From: Actinomycetota bacterium
GTDB taxonomy: Bacteria > Actinomycetota > Thermoleophilia > Gaiellales > Gaiellaceae
Length of the DNA: 9,200 nt
Direction: 5' to 3'
Assembly (NCBI GenBank): GCA_013813345.1
Contig: JACCRW010000133.1
Location: forward strand, 1-9,200
Part shown: one piece after another, positions 1-5,813 of the stretch
Position numbering within the stretch: position 1 is the stretch's first letter
How the letters are laid out: each line of letters begins with the position of its first letter
Notes under the pieces: model-generated
What the model was told of the DNA's origin: nothing
The model's input: only the letters and a program-made list of their open reading frames with translations
The model's database searches: none
Translations under genes and position numbers: made by a program

Positions 1-1160
1 AGCTCGAGGCCGGCAAGTCGGTCTACTTCCCGGGGAAGTGGCACGTCTGGCGGCAGGAGAAGGCGGCCCGGCTCGCGATGCAGGCGCGCTTCGCCGAGCG
101 CCAGGCCGAGGACATCGAGCGCCTCGAACGCTTCGTGGCGCGCTTCCGCTACGGGACGAAGTCGCGGCAGGCCCAGGCGAAGCTGAAGCAGATCGCGCGG
201 ATCGAGAAGGTGCGGGTGGAGGCTCCCGGCGCAGGCCGGCGCACGCTCGGCTTCGAGTTCCTGAAGCCCGCGCGCAGCGGTCGCACGGTCGTCGAGGCCG
301 AGCGGATCGACCTCTCCGCCGGCGACAAGCGGCTACTCGAGGACGCCGAGCTCGTGCTAGAGCGCGGCGAGCACGTCGCCCTGATCGGCCCGAACGGCTC
401 GGGCAAGACGACGCTCCTCGAGGCGCTCGTGAACGGTCGGGTGGGCCGCTTCGGCCACGGAGTCGAGCTCGCGTACTTCTCCCAGCACGACGTCGAGCTC
501 GACGAGCGCGGCAGCGTGCTCGAGTGCACGATGGGCGCCACCGGCCTTCAGCGGCCGCAGGCGCAGGCGCTCCTAGGACGCTTCCTCTTCTCCGGCTGGG
601 ATGACCACGAGAAGAAAGTGGTCGCGCTCTCGGGCGGCGAGCGGCGCCGACTCGCGCTCGCGCTGATCGTTGCCTCCGGCGCGAACTTCCTCGTGCTCGA
701 CGAGCCCACGAACCACCTCGATCTGGAGAGCCGCGAGGCGCTCGAGGCCGCGCTCGAGGCCTTTCCCGGCACGGTCTTGCTCGTCTCGCATGACCGGGCG
801 GTGCTCGACGCGGTCGCCGAGCGGATCGTTGCGATCGAGGATCTCAGCCTCCGCTCGTACGCGGGCGGCTGGGCGGACTACGCACGCGTCCGAGCTGGTG
901 AGGACGCGCCTCCACCGCCGCCGCCCAAGGAGTCGAAGCCGAGGGAAGCGAAGTCGGCGCCCCGGATCACGCGCCCGAACGAGCTCCAGCAGGTCGAGAC
1001 GGCGATCGGCGAGCGCGAGACCGAGCTCGCGGAGCTCGAGCGCAAGCTCGCCGAAGACTGGAGTGACGTCGACACGCTTGCAGCGCACAAGGCGGCTCGC
1101 GACGACCTCCAGACGCTGCTCGGCCGCTGGGAGGAGCTCTTCGAGGCCGCGCAGGCGTGA
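1..1160 (+). CDS. ABC-F family ATP-binding protein (5' end outside window)
   Basis: Soluble ATPase of the ABC-F class. Family members act on the ribosome (translation rescue or antibiotic protection) and have no membrane domain. The frame is open from base 3, with no start needed in the window, so the first ABC domain and true start lie upstream. The visible part begins in the inter-domain linker (basic, helical, about 80-230) and then has the second ABC domain: Walker A GPNGSGKTT at 387-413, signature LSGGE at 627-641, Walker B plus D-loop FLVLDEPTNHLD at 687-722, and the switch histidine in VSHDR at 789-791. A proline-rich linker (about 900-965) leads to a charged C-terminal coiled coil, as in Uup/EttA-like proteins. 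All ATPase motifs look intact. The ABC-F class is very secure; the subfamily cannot be settled without the N-terminal half. Confidence 0.93.
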   Translation, partial: LEAGKSVYFPGKWHVWRQEKAARLAMQARFAERQAEDIERLERFVARFRYGTKSRQAQAKLKQIARIEKVRVEAPGAGRRTLGFEFLKPARSGRTVVEAERIDLSAGDKRLLEDAELVLERGEHVALIGPNGSGKTTLLEALVNGRVGRFGHGVELAYFSQHDVELDERGSVLECTMGATGLQRPQAQALLGRFLFSGWDDHEKKVVALSGGERRRLALALIVASGANFLVLDEPTNHLDLESREALEAALEAFPGTVLLVSHDRAVLDAVAERIVAIEDLSLRSYAGGWADYARVRAGEDAPPPPPPKESKPREAKSAPRITRPNELQQVETAIGERETELAELERKLAEDWSDVDTLAAHKAARDDLQTLLGRWEELFEAAQA

Positions 1161-1232
1161 CTTTGTGTTTCAGAGACACGAGCTCGCCTGTGACGTCCCG
1201 CAGCGCGGCGGCGTAGACGCCATGTGCAGGCG

Positions 1233-1745
1233 ATGACGCTTCCCGCTCGCAGGACTCCAGCCTTCTCGGCCTCGTTCGCAGCGACCGCGGAGGCGCACCT
1301 CGACGATGTCTACGGCTACCTCGTCTACCTGACGCGCGACCGGACGCTCGCCGAGGATCTCGCCGCCGAGACGTTCGAGAAGGCTCTGAAGCTCTGGAAG
1401 CGGTTCGACCCGCGGCGCGCGAGCGCACGCACCTGGCTCTGCCAGATCGCGCGGACTACCGCGCTCGACTGGTTCCGCTCCGAGGAGCGGCGGCATCGCC
1501 GCGAAGAGGCCGTGGCTCGGCCTGACGTGACCGAAGCGGCCATGTCCGAGGGACTGTCCCCCGAGCTCGAGGCCGCGCTCGCGTCGTTGAGTGCCGGCGA
1601 GCGCGAGGTGATCGCCTTGCGCGTCCTGCTCGAGCTCGACGGCGAGGAAGCCGCGCGCGTGCTCGGGATCAGCCCGACGGCGGTCTCGACGAGGCTGTCG
1701 CGGGCGCTGACGAAGCTCGAGGAGAGGATGATCGTTCATGTCTGA
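1233..1745 (+). CDS. ECF-type RNA polymerase sigma factor
   Basis: Alternative sigma factor that would direct RNA polymerase to a dedicated promoter set. Counting from an in-frame GTG at 1224, region 2 spans about residues 22-92 (VYGYLVYLTRDRTLAEDLAAE, then a WLCQIARTTALDWFRSEERR-like helix) and region 4 about 117-168 (LSAGEREVIALR, then the helix-turn-helix GEEAARVLGISPTAVSTRLSRAL). At about 170 residues with only regions 2 and 4, it is a normal ECF size. The frame opens after a stop at 1191-1193, leaving only GTG 1224 and ATG 1233 as starts. I prefer the ATG, though neither has a convincing ribosome-binding site. The gene overlaps the next one by 8 nt, so the pair is surely co-transcribed and the downstream membrane protein is the likely cognate regulator. 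The target promoter is unknown, and I see no clear autoregulatory -35/-10 pair upstream. Confidence 0.92.
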   Translation: MTLPARRTPAFSASFAATAEAHLDDVYGYLVYLTRDRTLAEDLAAETFEKALKLWKRFDPRRASARTWLCQIARTTALDWFRSEERRHRREEAVARPDVTEAAMSEGLSPELEAALASLSAGEREVIALRVLLELDGEEAARVLGISPTAVSTRLSRALTKLEERMIVHV

Positions 1746-2772
1746 GCAGCTGCTCGACCAGATCCGCGAGGCGAAGCCCGTTGCGCCCGCGCCGCTGCGC
1801 GAGCGCGTCACCTTGATCGCCGTGCAAGAGCCGACGCGCGCGCCGCTGCTCGCCCGTTTCCAGCCGCGCCGGCTCCTGCTCGTCGCGCCGGTTGCGGTCG
1901 TAGCCGCGTTGCTCGCGGCGGGCGTGATCGCGACCATTCCGCGCGAGGGGACGGGTGAGGAGAACGCGTCCGTGGCCGCTCCGGCGGCGACGACCACCGA
2001 GTCGTCGGCCGATTCGCTCGAGTCCTCGAAGAACCTCGAGAGGCTGACGCCCCAGCCCCTCGGCGCGCCGCCGATCGGCGCGCTCGCACCCTCGCCCGGT
2101 CGGCTCCAGCGCTTCCAGGCCGAGATGCGCCTGCGCGTGGCCGATGTCGAGGAACTGTCGGCGGCGACCAAGAGCGCGATGCGGATCGCCCAGTCGCTGC
2201 GCGGCTACGTCGTCTCGGTCCAGTACGACGCGCCCGCCCAGGGAGTGGGCGGAGCCCAGATCGTCGTCCGCGTCCCGACGGCCCGCGTCCAGACCGCGCT
2301 CACCCAGCTCTCCGCGCTCGGGACGATCCTCGGCCAGCGGATCGGGATCGAGGACCTCCAGCAGCCCGCCGACGACCTGACGGCGCAGATCGAGGACACC
2401 CAACGGGAGATCGCCCAGCTCCGCCGGCGGCTGGAGAACACGACTCTCGCCGACGAGGAGCGTGCAGTCCTGCAGGCGCGGCTCGCCGACGCCCGCCGCC
2501 GGCTCACGGATCTCCGCACCGCCCTCAGCGGCACGCGCGCCGAGGCGAGCTTCGCAACGATCTCGCTCGGACTGACGACCGAGCGAATCGAGCCCGCTGC
2601 CGTCGAGGACGGCCGGCTCGACGACCTGAAGGAGATCCTCGCCTGGGAGGGCACGGCACTCCTCTACGTGCTCGTGATCGCCGGCCCCTTCGTCCTGCTC
2701 GCTCTTCTGCTCTGGCTCGGGTTGCGGCTTCGGCGCCGGCAGGTCGAGACCCGCCTCCTCGAGCAGAACTAG
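1738..2772 (+). CDS. DUF4349-type membrane protein, probable anti-sigma partner
   Basis: Predicted membrane protein of 344 residues. Layout: a cytosolic N-terminal tail (1-45) with the pattern LLDQIREAKPVAPAPLRERV, of the kind found in actinobacterial anti-sigma-like proteins; TM1 about 46-66; a Ser/Thr/Ala/Pro-rich spacer to about 120; an extracytoplasmic DUF4349-like domain about 121-280 with a coiled coil about 211-263 (IEDTQREIAQLRRRLE... ARLADARRRLTDLRTAL); TM2 about 306-329; and a short Arg-rich tail. The ATG at 1738 lies inside the end of the sigma gene, which implies translational coupling. Reading it as the sigma factor's membrane-bound regulator rests on operon position and topology. 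There is no HxxxCxxC zinc anti-sigma motif, so the inhibitory contact would have to be of another type. Its stop codon shares bases with the stop of the convergent response-regulator gene. Confidence 0.85.
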   Translation: MSEQLLDQIREAKPVAPAPLRERVTLIAVQEPTRAPLLARFQPRRLLLVAPVAVVAALLAAGVIATIPREGTGEENASVAAPAATTTESSADSLESSKNLERLTPQPLGAPPIGALAPSPGRLQRFQAEMRLRVADVEELSAATKSAMRIAQSLRGYVVSVQYDAPAQGVGGAQIVVRVPTARVQTALTQLSALGTILGQRIGIEDLQQPADDLTAQIEDTQREIAQLRRRLENTTLADEERAVLQARLADARRRLTDLRTALSGTRAEASFATISLGLTTERIEPAAVEDGRLDDLKEILAWEGTALLYVLVIAGPFVLLALLLWLGLRLRRRQVETRLLEQN

Positions 2773-3335
2773 GGATCCAGCGTCCCGACCACTGCCTCGG
2801 CGACGACCTTGAGCGGGCGGCCCGACACCTGGCTCGCCTTGCGCAGCCGCGCGAAGGCCTCCTGCTCCGTCAGCCCTTCCTTGCTCATCAGCAAGCCCTT
2901 CGCGCGCTCGATCGCCTTCCGTGCGGCGAGCGCGTCGGCCAGCGACTCGGCCTCCTCGCGCAGGGCGGCAAGCTCCTCATGCCGCGCCCGCGCGGTCTCG
3001 ATCGCGGGCAGCAGGTCGGTTTCCCGGAACGGCTTCACGAGATAGCCGAAGACGCCCGCCTCGACCGCGCGCGAGATGAGCTCCCGCTCGGCGTAGGCCG
3101 TGACCATCACGATCGGGATCGGCCGCTCCTCCAGGATCCGCCGCGCCGCCTCGATCCCGTCGAGCCGCGGCATCTTCACGTCGAGCACGGCCAGATCGGG
3201 CCGCTCGACGCGCGCGAGCTCGACCGCCTCCTCACCGTCGCGCGCCTCAGCGCAGACCTCGAAGCCCGCGCCCTCGAGCAGCGCCCGCAGATCCATCCGG
3301 ATGATCGTCTCGTCCTCGGCAATGAGAATCCTCAC
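2769..3335 (-). CDS. pdtaR: Response regulator with ANTAR RNA-binding domain (PdtaR-like)
   Basis: Cytosolic regulator of 188 residues. The receiver domain (about 1-115) has acidic pocket residues E7/D8, the phospho-acceptor D52 (in LAVLDVKMP), T79 and K101. A helical linker about 116-138 leads to the ANTAR domain about 139-184 (RKAIERAKGLLMSKEGLTEQEAFARLRKAS). ANTAR domains bind RNA and prevent transcription termination when the receiver is phosphorylated. Length and layout match mycobacterial PdtaR. The frame stays open far upstream, but the true start is GTG at 3335-3333: the receiver begins there (VRILIAEDE), GGGGA lies 5 nt upstream at 3345-3341, and the codon overlaps the Nudix stop as GTGA. 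It is the last gene of the operon with the kinase, so the phospho-donor is almost certainly the PdtaS-like kinase at 5133-3730. RNA targets are not visible in this window. Confidence 0.95.
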   Translation of the reverse strand: MRILIAEDETIIRMDLRALLEGAGFEVCAEARDGEEAVELARVERPDLAVLDVKMPRLDGIEAARRILEERPIPIVMVTAYAERELISRAVEAGVFGYLVKPFRETDLLPAIETARARHEELAALREEAESLADALAARKAIERAKGLLMSKEGLTEQEAFARLRKASQVSGRPLKVVAEAVVGTLDP

Positions 3336-3733
3336 GCGATTCCCCACAGAACGTCGCGCGGCTCGGGCCAGAACAGCAGTTCCAGCGCCTCGCCGAGCGC
3401 GCACCAGCGATAGTCGTCGTGCTCCCAGTCGAGCTCCGGCTCCCAGTCGGACGGCGCTTCGGCGAGGAAGCACTCGACGTTTACGCCGCCTCCGTTCCCC
3501 CGCGGGCTCGGCTCCCAGTCCTCGGGCACGTATGACAACGGCGCCTTGATCTCGACCACCCCGGCAGCGAGCCTGGCCTCCTCCTCGAGCTCGCGCGCGG
3601 CCGCCTGTGCGGCGCTCTCTCTCGACTCGACCCCACCCGCGAGGGAGTGCCAGTAACCACCCGGCTCGGGCGCTCGGTGGACGACGAGCCATTCGTCGCC
3701 GCGGCGAACGAAGACCAGTGCCTCGTGGGTCAT
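3332..3733 (-). CDS. Nudix hydrolase
   Basis: Small soluble hydrolase of 133 residues. Family members cleave nucleoside diphosphates linked to another group, using Mg2+ held by the Nudix helix. The box runs G33-x5-E39-x7-R47-E48-L49-x-E51-E52 and ends A53-R54-L55, so the metal-binding Glu residues are present but the usual Gly near the end of the box is Arg54. The N-terminal strand (EALVFVRRGDEWLVVHR), the YWHSLAGGVE segment and the C-terminal HDDYRW...EALELLFWPEPR segment resemble the dATP/dihydroneopterin-triphosphate pyrophosphohydrolase branch, but the substrate is a guess. The ATG at 3733-3731 overlaps the kinase stop (ATGA), and its own stop overlaps the regulator start (GTGA). It therefore sits translationally coupled between a kinase and its regulator, which suggests a linked role, possibly removing a nucleotide that the GAF domains sense. 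That role is inference. Confidence 0.9.
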   Translation of the reverse strand: MTHEALVFVRRGDEWLVVHRAPEPGGYWHSLAGGVESRESAAQAAARELEEEARLAAGVVEIKAPLSYVPEDWEPSPRGNGGGVNVECFLAEAPSDWEPELDWEHDDYRWCALGEALELLFWPEPRDVLWGIA

Positions 3734-5133
3734 GCAGGAAACACGACCTCGGCGCGCAGGCCGTGCTCGTTCCTGAGCTCGAGCCTGCCGCCGAGCTCGT
3801 CGCGGACGAGGGCGCGCACGATCGAGAGGCCCGTACCGCTCGCGCCGCCGTTCAGGCCGGCGCCGTCGTCGATGATCGCGAGCGCCACCTCTCCGTCATG
3901 CGTCGCGAGCTCGATCCGAACTGTCGTGCCACCGTGCTCGAGCGCGTTCCCGAAGAGCTCGCAGAAGACGAGCGCCAGCGCCGTCGCGCGCCCACCCGCG
4001 AGCGAGACGGTCGCAAGCTCCGACTCGACCTGCTTCCCAGAGACGAGCCCCTGCACGAGCATCGCGCGCAGCTTGTCGATCAGCTCGCCGAGGTCGACGT
4101 CGTCCTCTCTGTGCTCGGTCAACACCTCGTGCACCGCCGCGATCGCGAGGATCCGGTTGACCGAGTCGTCGAGTGCCTTCCGCGCGTCGATGTGGGGAGC
4201 GCGAGCCTGGAGCCGAAGCAACGAGGCGACGGTCTGCAGGTTGTTCTTGACCCGGTGGTGGATCTCTTGGGCGAGGACGCCGCGCATTACCGCGCGCCCG
4301 TGCTCGAGCGCGACAGCCGCGTGGTGTGCGATCGCCTCGAGCAGTTGCCGCTCCTCGTCGGAGAACGCTGTGTCGCGGTCGCAGACGAGCTCGCCGATCT
4401 GCCGTCGCTTCCAGCGGAGCGGCAACCGGAGGGCGTGGGCGCCAGGCCGCCCTTCCGGCCAGGCGATCGCCCCGTCCTCGAGCACGAGCGCGGCGCCGGT
4501 GGCGCCCACGGCGGCGATCGTCGTCTGCACGATCGCCTCCAGCGACTCCTCCAGGTAGAGCGACTCGGAAACGGCCTCGGAGATCCTCGCGAGCGCCTCG
4601 AGCTCGTGCACCCGTCGTTGCGCCTCGGCGTAGAGCTTCGCGTGCTCGATCGTGTGCGCGACCTGGGAGGCGATCGCGACGAGGAGGTCGATCTCGGCCT
4701 CCGTGTGCTCGCGCGGGGCGCGCGTGCGGACGTTCAGCGCGCCCGCCAGCTTGTCGCGGGCGAGTATGGGAACGGCGAGGATCGACTCGTACTCGTCCTC
4801 CGGCAGGTTGGGGAACTGCTTGAAGCGTGGGTCGAGGTGCGCGCTCGCGGCGATCGCGATCGGGGCGCGCCCGGCCGCTGCGCTGCCCGTGATCCCCTCT
4901 CCCGGGCGCAGCCGCGGTCGCCGCGTCATCTCCTCGACACTCGTCCCGTGGGTTGCGCGCAGGACGAGCTCGTCGGCGCGCTCGTCGTAGAGGTAGACGA
5001 AGCAGGCGTCGGCGGCGAGCGACTCCGCAACCTTGGAGGCGACGAGCCCGAGTACCTCTTCGAGGTCGAGGGTCGAGTTGACGGCCGCGATCGTCTCCGT
5101 CAGAAGCCGGAGATGACGGGCGGAGGCGTCCAC
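3730..5133 (-). CDS. pdtaS: GAF-domain sensor histidine kinase, HisKA_2 family (PdtaS-like)
   Basis: Cytosolic histidine kinase of 467 residues with no membrane segment or signal peptide, so it senses an internal or diffusible cue. Domains: GAF about 24-165; a second, shorter GAF-like domain about 185-280; HisKA_2 about 286-363 with H-box EIHHRVKNNLQ, where the phospho-acceptor is probably H293 (H292 adjacent); then a HATPase_c domain about 375-467 with N-box N396 (ELFGNALEH), DDGAGL at 422-427 and GTGLSIV at 433-439. HisKA_2 plus GAF input with an ANTAR partner is the PdtaS/PdtaR arrangement; mycobacterial PdtaS has GAF plus PAS, so the input half differs. The start is GTG at 5133-5131. No other start codon lies in frame nearby, and an AAGGAG at 5160-5155 is too far (21 nt) to serve it. 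A TACAAT box 6 nt upstream suggests a leaderless mRNA. First gene of the kinase-Nudix-regulator operon. Confidence 0.95.
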   Translation of the reverse strand: MDASARHLRLLTETIAAVNSTLDLEEVLGLVASKVAESLAADACFVYLYDERADELVLRATHGTSVEEMTRRPRLRPGEGITGSAAAGRAPIAIAASAHLDPRFKQFPNLPEDEYESILAVPILARDKLAGALNVRTRAPREHTEAEIDLLVAIASQVAHTIEHAKLYAEAQRRVHELEALARISEAVSESLYLEESLEAIVQTTIAAVGATGAALVLEDGAIAWPEGRPGAHALRLPLRWKRRQIGELVCDRDTAFSDEERQLLEAIAHHAAVALEHGRAVMRGVLAQEIHHRVKNNLQTVASLLRLQARAPHIDARKALDDSVNRILAIAAVHEVLTEHREDDVDLGELIDKLRAMLVQGLVSGKQVESELATVSLAGGRATALALVFCELFGNALEHGGTTVRIELATHDGEVALAIIDDGAGLNGGASGTGLSIVRALVRDELGGRLELRNEHGLRAEVVFPA

Positions 5134-5139
5134 CCGGCG

Positions 5140-5145
5140 ATTGTA
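5140..5145 (-). promoter_or_regulatory. Candidate -10 box for a leaderless kinase operon mRNA
   Basis: On the minus strand this reads TACAAT (5 of 6 to TATAAT) and is followed by six bases and then the GTG start codon of the kinase, so transcription would begin at or next to the start codon. The -35 is weak: TTGTTA with a 14-bp spacer or GTTTGT with 16 bp. Leaderless genes are common in actinobacteria, and the kinase start lacks a usable Shine-Dalgarno sequence, which agrees with this reading. Confidence 0.4.
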
Positions 5146-5222
5146 GGCGTGCCTCTCCTTAACAAACTTCTTACGCCGCGGGTGGGAGAATCTTCAAACG
5201 CGGGGAATAGGTTCCCAACCAG

Positions 5223-5474
5223 ATGAGTGCCGTCGCCTTCGATCTCCGCAGTGTCAAGGGTTTCCTCGTCGCCGACGCGCGGGGCAGGGTCGTTGGCCGG
5301 GTCGAGTCGCCGATGTACGGCACCGCCCCCGACATGCCCGACGCGCTCGCCGTCCGCTCGGGCTTCATGCGTGGCCGCCGGCTCGTCCCGGCCGAGGCGA
5401 TCGGCGTGATCGACCAGTCGACGCGCGTGATCGGCCTCTCGGTCGTCCGCGAGTCGATCCGCAAGTTCCTCTAA
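5223..5474 (+). CDS. PRC-barrel-like small protein
   Basis: Small soluble protein of 83 residues. The segment VKGFLVADARGRVVGRVESPMYG, the LAVRSGFMRGRRLVPAEAIGVID middle and the final IGLSVVRESIRKF follow the strand pattern of PRC-barrel proteins, which are found alone or in the RNA-maturation factor RimM and photosynthetic reaction centre H subunits. Single-domain actinobacterial copies have no firmly known role. The ATG at 5223 has no Shine-Dalgarno sequence in front of it (CCCAACCAG); a TAGGTT at 5208-5213 could be a -10 box giving a leaderless or near-leaderless transcript. It is divergent from the kinase operon across 89 bp, so the two may share control. It ends in TAA with a hairpin 20 bases later and appears monocistronic. 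Fold assignment is fairly sure; function unknown. Confidence 0.8.
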   Translation: MSAVAFDLRSVKGFLVADARGRVVGRVESPMYGTAPDMPDALAVRSGFMRGRRLVPAEAIGVIDQSTRVIGLSVVRESIRKFL

Positions 5475-5492
5475 AGACCACCCGGCGCGACA

Positions 5493-5511
5493 CCGTCCCT
5501 TCGGGACACGG
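5493..5511 (+). terminator. Possible weak terminator hairpin after the PRC-barrel gene
   Basis: CCGT (5493-5496) pairs with ACGG (5508-5511) and CCC (5497-5499) with GGG (5503-5505), closed by a TTC loop with a two-base bulge (AC, 5506-5507). It begins 19 bases after the stop codon. No T-run follows, so termination here is uncertain. Confidence 0.35.
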
Positions 5512-5653
5512 CCGAGGCTCTAACCCCCCTCTTCCGCGCGAGCGAAGCGACGCACAAACGCTTGCGCAGTCGAAACGTACCTCGGGGCGGAGCGGAGTTC
5601 ATCTCCGCGCAGCCACAACACGCTCCGGACACGACCGCGCAGAAGAAGGGGGC

Positions 5654-5682
5654 TCATGGGGGAAACCTGGTTTCCCCCATGA
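5654..5682. repeat. 29-bp near-perfect palindrome
   Basis: Arms TCATGGGGGAAACC (5654-5667) and GGTTTCCCCCATGA (5669-5682) are exact reverse complements around a single base at 5668. As RNA this gives a 12-bp stem with a CCTGG (plus strand) or CCAGG (minus strand) loop. On the minus strand, read out of glnA, it is followed by GCCCCCTTCTTCT, a short pyrimidine-rich tail, so it could serve as a terminator. The precise symmetry also fits a dispersed REP-like element; copy number cannot be seen from one window. Confidence 0.75.
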
Positions 5683-5683
5683 A

Positions 5684-5718
5684 CGATCACAGGCTCCCCC
5701 TGAGAGAGCCTGCGATCG
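5684..5718 (-). repeat. 13-bp-arm inverted repeat adjoining the palindrome
   Basis: CGATCACAGGCTC (5684-5696) and GAGCCTGCGATCG (5706-5718) pair with one exception, around a 9-base loop. On the plus strand the exception is an A-C mismatch; on the minus strand it is a G-U wobble, so only minus-strand RNA pairs along the full arm. That favours a structure made in transcripts that read out of glnA. It is separated from the 29-bp palindrome by a single base. Confidence 0.65.
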
Positions 5719-5734
5719 GCCGTCAGTTGAGGTC

Positions 5735-5755
5735 GCGGCGCTCGCCTTGCGCCGC
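5735..5755 (-). repeat. GC-rich hairpin downstream of glnA
   Basis: GCGGCGC (5735-5741) and GCGCCGC (5749-5755) are exact reverse complements around a 7-base loop (TCGCCTT on plus). It is the first hairpin met by transcripts leaving glnA, about 58 bases after its stop. No T-run follows on either strand, so alone it is a poor intrinsic terminator. Confidence 0.5.
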
Positions 5756-5813
5756 AAACCTGCACTCCTGATTGTGACAGGTCGAGCGGTGTTATGTCTA
5801 GCTGAAGCGTCGC

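Larger units (their letters stand above)
5475..5813. other. 339-bp gap between convergent genes, rich in inverted repeats
   Basis: This gap lies between the stops of the PRC-barrel gene and glnA. Short open frames on both strands (for example 5520-5765 minus and 5562-5771 plus) show no recognisable motifs and run through the palindromes, so I do not call them genes. The region holds inverted repeats at 5493-5511, 5592-5608 (GCGGAG/CTCCGC, 5-base loop), 5654-5682, 5684-5718 and 5735-5755. The three nearest glnA are the strongest and could together form its transcription end, a dispersed palindromic element, or a small RNA. Confidence 0.6.

Noticed and set aside
3336..3692. N-terminal extension of the response regulator up to 3692
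   Set aside because: The added residues are an Arg/Gly-rich shadow of the Nudix gene; the receiver domain begins exactly at GTG 3335 with a good ribosome site.
3607..5226. Long plus-strand open frame (539 codons) opposite the kinase and Nudix genes
   Set aside because: Same reason: the minus strand carries clear HisKA_2, GAF and Nudix motifs, while the plus frame has none.
5520..5771. Small open frames on both strands in the gap after glnA
   Set aside because: They read through the palindromes, have no plausible ribosome site or motif, and overlap each other on opposite strands.
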